Source: Stictocephala bisonia
Taxonomy: Eukaryota; Arthropoda; Insecta; Hemiptera; Membracidae
Assembly (NCBI GenBank): GCA_035578905.1
Contig: JAQJVL010000030.1
Location: 1,055,159-1,119,158, forward strand
Length of the DNA stretch: 64,000 nucleotides
Direction: 5' to 3'
The position numbers and the translations under genes were made by a program. Positions 56,817-64,000 of this stretch are shown piece after piece. Numbering within the stretch: position 1 is the stretch's first letter; every line of letters begins with the position of its first letter. Below the pieces are notes generated by a model. The model searched no databases and was not told where the DNA came from. It saw only the letters and a list, made by a program, of their open reading frames with translations.

Positions 56817-57500
56817 TAAATAAATAAATTCTTTATTGCATAATACAATTAACAATTGTATTGCAAAAGTCAAAATTTAGTCTAGCCTAAAACCCTCACA
56901 CACAATCGGACACATTCATACATACATCTTGCACATGCATCGTACATTCACACACTTAACACCATAATTGCATGATAGGGTGTTTAATGATTGTCCCAGC
57001 GGCTTTGAAAGAATTCTTCAACTGAATAAAAAGCGCTTTCCACCAAAAGGTGTTTTAAACGTCTTTTGAACAAATTCAGGTTTTGATTTTTAATTTGTTT
57101 AGGGAGCAAATTGATTATGTTTACACCCACTTGTGATGGCAGACGCTTGAAAGCTGCGCTTCTATGCCTCTGCGTTCTGTAATTCCTCCTTCTAGTTTCA
57201 TAAGAGTGAACATCCCTGCCGCGCGTCAAAATGCACTTTGACTTGCAGTACAGGGCGACCTCCAATATATAGAGGCAGGGTAGGGTCAATAATCTAAGCT
57301 TCCTAAACACTTCTCGACACGACTCTCTGACGTTTAATTTTAAAATAGTTCTGACAGCTCTTTTTTGTAGTCTAAATACCCTTTCCAGCTTGATTTAGAA
57401 CAGCTACCCCAAAGTCTTATACCATAGGCTAAGTGGGTATGGATCAAGCCATAATATGCAAGTTTTAAGACTTACAGGGAGCAGAATTGTGCCATTTATA
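56817..57500 (-). pseudogene. LINE reverse transcriptase C-terminal fragment with (TTTA)n tail
   Basis: Minus strand reads LKLAYYGLIHTHLAYGIRLW and GSC; after a frameshift near 57,390 it reads RVFRLQKRAVRTILKLNV. A 108-codon frame (56,984-57,310) follows with FRKLRLLTLPCLYILEVALY, YETRRRNYRTQRHRS, INLLPKQIKNQNLNLFKRRL and VESAFYSVEEFFQ. This is the same C-terminal layout as the copy at 46.4 kb but a different sequence. The 3' end is a TTTATTTATTTATA tail at about 56,818-56,832. It is 5'-truncated. Confidence 0.82.
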
Positions 57501-57639
57501 TGGGTGAAGACTAAGTTGAACTCATAATAAATATTATAAACAATGAATTTATTATATAGAAAAATGTTCGCGTATTTCAATTTTTTATTTTAATGTTACA
57601 CGTACTTAAGTTCTTTTGATTTGAAATATAAATCGTAGA

Positions 57640-57770
57640 AATTTAAACACTATTAAATAAGTAATTTTTAATTAATTTAAATTAATTAATTTATATTTAT
57701 TAATATAATATATAATTTATATATTAATTTAATAAAATTAATTTAAATTAAATTAAAAAATAAGTAATTA
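57640..57770. repeat. Pure A/T low-complexity block
   Basis: About 130 bp almost without G or C, made of overlapping AATTTAAATTAATT-type palindromes. Confidence 0.8.
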
Positions 57771-57869
57771 ACACAAGCGTTTTTTCAAGAAGTTGCCAAT
57801 AATGTAAGCGTTAAAATTAGCTAATGAACAAACACGGAAAACAATACAAGTGGAGCTATGTGTTCGTCT

Positions 57870-58380
57870 ATTTTGAGAAAATTCAATGTCTTATGGAGAA
57901 TTGGTTCATGCTGGCCAAATGTCACTAGAATTTGTCATCACTCCAGCCCACCCACAAGACGTTATTTTCGCACTAAACTTTACTATATATCCACTGTTTA
58001 TTTAAATTACTTACGACATTTGCCATGTATTGAATACAAGTCAGTAAATGCAGACATTTTTTATAAGTACTATTACAAACAATTTATTTACCTAATAAAT
58101 TAAGAAATAACGTTTTCGAATGAATTGGGAAACCCAATCACCAATCAACATCAAGCATTTATTTAAGAATGTTTAAAATTTTAATAATTAAATTCAGATG
58201 ATACGAAATTGCTTTAAATTAAAATCAACATGAAGTGTTTGATCAGTTGTATGATTGCTTGATTTGAGAAAATTCAAATATAGTCCTATGGAGAATACAG
58301 TAGGTTCGTGCTGGTAAGAAACCTATATGGAAGTGACTAAAATATATAATCACTCCAACTCATCCTTACTACACCTCACT
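57870..58380. repeat. Pair of diverged direct repeats
   Basis: 57,870-57,965 and 58,261-58,380 share TTTGAGAAAATTCAA, TATGGAGAAT, GGTTC(A/G)TGCTGG, GTCACTAGAA/GTGACTAAAA and ATCACTCCA(G/A)C(C/T)CA. The spacing is about 390 bp. It is a local duplication or two copies of one repeat. Confidence 0.6.
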
Positions 58381-58454
58381 AATAGATAAGTCTGGGGTGT
58401 CCATGTTGGATGGTATAGTTTCAGATGTTGTGTAGAGAAAAGAACAGTGTCAAT

Positions 58455-58645
58455 GTTGTCAGTTAGTTGAAAATGTGATCAACACTTCGTGGTTCAGATT
58501 CCACGTAAAGCTGTAGGTCCCTTAGTTACCCTGACTACTTGACTATTAATCAATAGCACTCTCAGAGGAACAGTTGACCTTAGTTAGTAACAATGACTAC
58601 ACTCGTTCATCTACACTCAATCGCCCCTCATACTCAAGACGATAG
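58455..58645 (+). mobile_element. SINE-like repeat, family C, copy 2
   Basis: Matches 47,838-48,030. It has a clearer B-box-like CGTGGTTCAGATTCCACG and the shared GTTCATCTACACTCA segment. Confidence 0.55.
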
Positions 58646-58649
58646 TTGC

Positions 58650-59490
58650 CTTTGCAGAAAGTGCTCAGATTATTTACTCACTATTAATGTTCTATGATCT
58701 ACGTAACACAGTGCGGTCAACTTTCTTTTCATATCCGGACTCCTACGCCAATGTTATTGGAGACCCCCAGGGGATCAAACAGGTTCTGAACCTACATTAC
58801 ACTAGCTATAGCAAAAAGTAGCAGTCTGAGGACGTCGTGTACCTGACTTCCTGCGTGGTTCTTTCCGCTGAGGATCCACGCTGCCATTAAAACCACTTCA
58901 ATATACTAGTTGTGTATCTTGAGATAATAGGCACGAAGATAAGGTGTTTATCGTAAGACTGGAAGTAATATCAGGTCGGGAGGGACCTAAGGATATGAAC
59001 TTAAAGGAAGTTTAAAAAAATAATATAAGGACTACTTGATTTCTTAATTAGCATATTACAATACTTTGTTGATAGAAATTGTAAAGTTAACTTCACACAA
59101 CACAAGTATAGGGCAAGGTGAAGAGATGTCTGTACTTTGAGCCTGAGCTAGGGATAGTTAATTATTTTTTTATTTCAGGTCAAGGGATCAGAGGAAATAA
59201 GTAGCAATCAGCCAAAGATCAAGCCAAGCTTACACAGAATAGTTCTGAATTTCATATAGATTTTTAACAAATCTACATTAACAAATTGTTTTTTACCAAG
59301 GTGCAGAAGTTTAAATGTAATATTAACATCTAGCCCTTAAATCAAAATACACTTTAATTAAGAAAACGTTTTAAACAAACACAAACATCAATTTAATATT
59401 TACACTCGTCGATGTAACACAATTACCATACAGGAAGGTATTAACATTCGTGTTTAATAAATAACAAACGTGTAACTATTGAGCCCTTTA
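58650..59490. other. Non-coding spacer before the satellite
   Basis: No supported gene; bases 58,660-58,900 are GC-richer but broken by stops in every frame. Confidence 0.4.
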
Positions 59491-59494
59491 CACA

Positions 59495-62075
59495 TAGGAC
59501 AACAGTCGTTCATAAACACAACTCGAAGTGGTCGGTATACACGGTAAACAACCGTATAATCAAGCATAGTAGTCGTTAATAAACACATCTTGAAGTGGTT
59601 GGTATACACGGTAAATAAACGTATAACCAAGCATGGCAGTCGTTCATAAACACAACTCGAAGTGGTTGGTATACACGGTAAACAACCGTATAACCAAGCA
59701 TAGTAGTCGTTAATAAACACATCTTGAAGTGGTTGGTATTTACGGTAAACAACCGTATAACCAATTATGACTGTCGTTCATAAACACATCTTGAAGTGGT
59801 TGGTATACACGGTAAACAACCGTATAACCAAGCATAGTAGTCGTTAATAAACACATCTTGAAGTGGTTGGTATTTACGGTAAACAACCGTATAACCAATT
59901 ATGACTGTCGTTCATAAACACATCTTGAAGTGGTTGGTATACACGGTAAACAACCGTATAACCAAGCATAGTAGTCGTTAATAAACACATCTTGAAGTGG
60001 TTGGTATTTACGGTAAACAACCGTATAACCAATTATGACTGTCGTTCATAAACACATCTTGAAGTGGTTGGTATACACGGTAAACAACCGTATAACCAAG
60101 CATAGTAGTCGTTAATAAACACATCTTGAAGTGGTTGGTATTTACGGTAAACAACCGTATAACCAATGATGACTGTCGTTCATAAACACATCTTGAAGTG
60201 GTTGGTATACACGGTAAACAACCGTATAACCAAGCATAGTAGTCGTTAATAAACACATCTTGAAGTGGTTGGTATTTACGGTAAACAACCGTATAACCAA
60301 TTATGACTGTCGTTCATAAACACATCTTGAAGTGGTTGGTATACACGGTAAACAACCGTATAACCAAGCATAGTAGTCGTTAATAAACACATCTTGAAGT
60401 GGTTGGTATTTACGGTAAACAACCGTATAACCAATGATGACTGTCGTTCATAAACACATCTTGAAGTGGTTGGTATACACGGTAAACAACCGTATAACCA
60501 AGCATAGTAGTCGTTAATAAACACATCTTGAAGTGGTTGGTATTTACGGTAAACAACCGTATAACCAATTATGACTGTCGTTCATAGACACATCTTGAAG
60601 TGGTTGGTATACACGGTAAACAACCGTATAACCAAGCATAGTAGTCGTTAATAAACACATCTTGAAGTGGTTGGTATTTACGGTAAACAACCGTACAACC
60701 AATTATGACTGTCGTTCATAAACACATCTTGAAGTGGTTGGTATACACGGTAAACAACCGTATAACCAAGCATAGTAGTCGTTAATAAACACATCTTGAA
60801 GTGGTTGGTATTTACGGTAAACAACCGTATAACCAATTATGACTGTCGTTCATAAACACATCTTGAAGTGGTTGGTATACACGGTAAACAACCGTATAAC
60901 CAAGCATAGTAGTCGTTAATAAACACATCTTGAAGTGGTTGGTATACACGGTAAACAACCGTATAACCAATTATGACTGTCGTTCATAAACACATCTTGA
61001 AGTGGTTGGTATACACGGTAAACAACCGTATAACCAATTATGACTGTCGTTCATAAACACATCTTGAAGTGGACGGTATACACGGTAAACAACCGTATAA
61101 CCAAGCACGAAAGTCGTTCATAAAAACAACTCAATGTGGTCGGTATACCCTGTAAACAACCGTATAACCAAGCACGAAAGTCGTTCATAAAAACAACTCA
61201 ATGTGGTCGGTATACACTGTAAACAACCGTATAACCAAGCATGGCAGTCGTTCATAAACACATCTTGAAGTGGTCGGTATACACGGTAAACAAGCGCATA
61301 ACCAAGCATAGTAGTCGTTAATAAACACATCTCGAAGTGGTTGGTATACATGGTAAACAACCGTATAACCAATTATGACTGTCGTTCATAAACACATCTT
61401 GAAGTGGTCGGTATACACTGTAAACAACCGTAAAACCAAGCATGGCAGTCGTTAATAAATACATCTCGAAGTGGTTGGTACGCACGGTAAACAACCGTAT
61501 AACCAAGCATGGCAGTCGTTCATAAACACATCTCGAAGTGGTCGGTATACACGGTAAACAACCGTATAACCAAGCATGGCAGTCGTTAATAAACACATCT
61601 CGAAGTGGTTAGTATGCAAGGTAAACAACCGTATAACCAAGAACGACAGTCGTTCATAAACGCATCTGAATGTCGTTGGAGTGCACGGTAAACAACCATT
61701 TAACCAAGCACAAAAGTCGTTCATAAAAACAACTCAATGTGGTCGGTATACACGGTAAACAACCATTTGACCAAGCACGACAGTAATTCATAAATACATC
61801 TCAATGTGGTTTATTGGACGGTAAACAACCATGTAACCAAGTACGACAATCGTTCATAAACACATCTCAATGTTTTTTTATGTAAGGTGAAAAGCTATTT
61901 AATGTCTCAATCTGGTTTATTGGACGGTAAACAACCATTTAACTAAGAACGACAATTGTTCATAATCACATCTCAATGTTGTAGGCAGGCATAGTAGAAA
62001 ACCTTTTACTCAAGTACGGCAATTGCTAGTAATCCACCTTAATGTGGTGAGCGTGCAAGGTAAGCAGTCATAAAA
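59495..62075. repeat. 67-bp satellite array with higher-order structure
   Basis: Roughly 38 head-to-tail monomers of 67 bp containing GAAGTGGTTGGTAT...CGGTAAACAACCGTATAACC. In the core (about 59,700-60,900) two types alternate: one with ATACACGG and AAGCATAGTAGTCGTTAA, one with ATTTACGG and AATTATGACTGTCGTTCA, giving a 134-bp dimer. A GAT/TAT variant adds a 268-bp period, and the identical 82-codon frames at 60,008 and 60,276 reflect this. Monomers diverge toward both edges and dissolve after 61,860, as expected from unequal exchange. Each monomer can form an imperfect hairpin around CGGTAAACAACCG. Confidence 0.95.
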
Positions 62076-62079
62076 TGAT

Positions 62080-62578
62080 GTCTATGGCAGTCTATAAATG
62101 AAGGCATAAACATTATTGAGGGTTAGTGGTAGGGGTCTGTGGAATACAATCACTGCCTGAGTCAATCACAAACTGTAATAAACATCATCCGACAGGAGTC
62201 ACACTTTACGGTGTAGATACATTAACTAGGCTTCATGAAGAGAAATTAGTGCCTGCCAAACGTGTCTCATCCATTTCACTGCTCGGCGCTCCTGTCTGTC
62301 GCTCGGGGATCCGCCTCTTTGGTTCAACTTACAGTATGTTAATGAACGCATGATCTGGTCAGCCAACAAAAGACTACAATGCAAAGCCATCTACTATATA
62401 TAACTTGATTTATAAATATTTATTTAGTATGACACATATTATTAACAATTATGACTTCCAAACGAATATAAAATAATTAATTTGTATAGTTTAAAGAATA
62501 ACAATTGTAAAACCTCATATAAGATATCATGAGAATTTATTACAATATATTGTGTTTCTTATCATTTATTAACTAATT
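62080..62578. other. Non-coding spacer
   Basis: A 75-codon frame at 62,126-62,353 has no recognisable motif, start context or splice sites, and is not called. Confidence 0.4.
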
Positions 62579-62579
62579 A

Positions 62580-63821
62580 TACAGGGTTGGATAAAAGTCT
62601 GGAATGTATTTATTAATTTTAAAACTATCAAAAGAACAGTAATGGAACTTTGTAGTTATGTACATGTCCCTATACCAAACACAAGGACATATTTTACTTT
62701 TTTTTGTTTTTTTTTTTTTGTTTTGCATATCCAGGGGAAGACCCTTGAAGGAAGTCTTAAAATCTTTAAACGTATGCCTACCTCGAATTATACCTCATTT
62801 TAAAGGTCTTTGTTTGTTAAACACAAGAGTACAAACCTGAGGTCAAAAGGGATGATCCAGTCAGAAAATGTCGTGTCTCAAATAATTTTATGTCATGTAA
62901 CTAACACTGCTTCAGACAAAGGTAACATAGTTATTATCTATTGCTGCGTAGAGCTATAGTTTATCCAACTCAATATGAGAAATTAAATTTAATAAAAAAT
63001 AAGTTATGAATTATTATAATAATATTGTTAAACTATTTTTATGTAAACCTACTGTCAAAAGTGTTTTAATACATTTTTCTTATTTTTATCTTAATTAAAT
63101 AGCATAGCTATTTTTATAAAGCAGTCGTTTGTTACGTTTGTTAATCAACAATACACGTACAGTGTAATAATCAGCAGCATGGATCTAAAACTGTTAAATT
63201 ATAGCCGTATAACTAGGAAGAATTAGTTATATGACATTAAATTCTTTGAATCACTGTATTTTGTGAATAGGTCATTTTTTTGACCTAAGATTTTCACTCT
63301 TGTGTTTTACAAACAAAGACCTTTAAAATGAGGCATAACTCGAGATAGGTTTACATTAAAAATGTTTAAGACTTCCTTCATGGGCCATCCCCTGGGTATG
63401 CAAAAAGCAAGTATAATATGTCCATGTGTTTGGTATTGGTATATGTACATAACTACAAAGTTTTATTACTTTTCTTCTGATAGTTTTAAAATTAATAAAT
63501 ACATTCCAGGCTTTTACCCAACCCAGACATTAAATTCTTTGCGTGGCTGTATTTTCTGAGTGGGTCATCCTTTTGACCTCAGATTTGCACTCTTGTATTG
63601 TACAAACAAAGACCTTTAAAATGAGGTATAACTTGAGGTAGGCTTACATTTAAAATTTGTAAGACTTCTCTCATGGGCCATCACCTGGCTATGAGAAAAA
63701 CAAATTTAATATATCTTAATATTTGTTACAGGGACATGTACGTAACTGTAAAGTTTCATAACATTTATTTCAATGGTTGTGAAATTAATAAATATATTCC
63801 AGACTATTACCCAATCCTGTA
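62580..63821. mobile_element. Foldback element with ~300-bp arms, TA-flanked
   Basis: The left terminus CAGGGTTGGATAAAAGTCTGG (from 62,582) and the reversed right terminus CAGGATTGGGTAATAGTCTGG (to 63,819) are inverted and flanked by TA. The left arm (62,582-62,880) is repeated twice on the right in the opposite sense (about 63,230-63,530 and 63,531-63,819). Shared landmarks include AAAGACCTTTAAAATGAGG, GGGCCATC(C/A)CCTGG and AATAAATACATTCCAG. The CAGGGTTGG end and TA target suggest a Tc1/mariner-related non-autonomous element. No transposase is present. Confidence 0.8.
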
Positions 63822-64000
63822 TAAGTGATTGTCAATGGTTAATATCTTGATTAATAAGTAGTCCGTATCGATGGTGTAGCCCCTCATCTGTACGGTAAAT
63901 AAATTTAAGAGTATAATACTTACTGTACTCTGTTTAATGAGTCAAACAGTAATTAAACGTTTTGGTAACGTATTTATAATACCATATTCAGATATCAAAT
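63822..64000. other. Non-coding end of window
   Basis: Nothing recognised. Confidence 0.4.

Noticed and set aside
59454..61724. Several 62-92 codon minus-strand frames with repeated protein-like blocks
   Set aside because: They are translations of the 67-bp satellite. The unit length is not a multiple of three, so frames rotate, and there is no promoter or start context.
59495..62075. Regular repeats considered as a CRISPR array
   Set aside because: Units are contiguous 67-bp monomers with no unique spacers, in a eukaryotic setting with no cas genes.
62126..62353. A 75-codon frame between the satellite and the foldback element
   Set aside because: No family recognised and no splice or promoter signals.

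Overview
This window looks like an AT-rich, repeat-loaded stretch of an animal nuclear genome, most likely an insect. The pointers are a eukaryotic tRNA-Trp, introns with GT/AG borders, several LINE relics of arthropod type, tRNA-derived SINEs, Penelope-like elements, hAT and Tc1-like non-autonomous transposons, and a small histidine-rich secreted protein of the kind found in insect cuticle. I cannot name the species. Nothing here is bacterial: there are no operons and no CRISPR array. Most short open frames are chance or transposon shadows.

Layout. 1-1.75 kb: an open but window-truncated LINE (endonuclease plus reverse transcriptase) on the minus strand. 3.2-4.9 kb: a decayed LINE tail interrupted by a small Penelope-like element (PLE) with a 12-bp target duplication. 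6.1 kb: a tRNA-derived SINE. 8.95-12.64 kb: the best host gene, a three-exon minus-strand gene for a 79-residue secreted His-rich protein with a TATA box; an antisense LINE relic lies in its second intron. 13.9-31.4 kb: a 17.5-kb PLE array with five minus-strand copies (one with an intact 820-codon frame, one 5'-truncated), a fragment of a hAT-type DUF4371 transposase, then two plus-strand copies. The whole block is flanked by one short direct repeat. Every unit carries a hammerhead ribozyme motif.

32-47 kb: SINE-like pieces, LINE relics (35.5, 38.0, 40.2, 46.4 kb), a MITE candidate (37.2 kb) and an odd ~17-bp degenerate minisatellite downstream of a TATA box (44.1-45.0 kb). 47.38-47.61 kb: a possible unassigned coding exon. 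48.3-49.0 and 54.4-55.1 kb: two oppositely oriented copies of one hAT-like MITE with near-matching 8-bp target duplications and TATCGATA-rich ends. 53.1 kb: a tRNA-Trp(CCA) gene. 56.8-57.5 kb: another LINE tail. 59.5-62.1 kb: a 67-bp satellite with higher-order structure. 62.6-63.8 kb: a foldback element with ~300-bp arms and TA-flanked termini.

The most interesting biology is the PLE architecture. Two unrelated PLE insertions in the window both have the element's 3' end facing outward at both edges, a short direct target duplication, and an extra 31-37 bp at the left edge only. This fits priming from both sides of the target, with the two products joined in the middle. In the large array the join contains captured hAT sequence and an 18-bp hairpin. 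One part of the array (about 23.62-24.47 kb) is homopolymer-corrupted and is almost certainly an assembly artefact, so copy number and frameshifts there need care.
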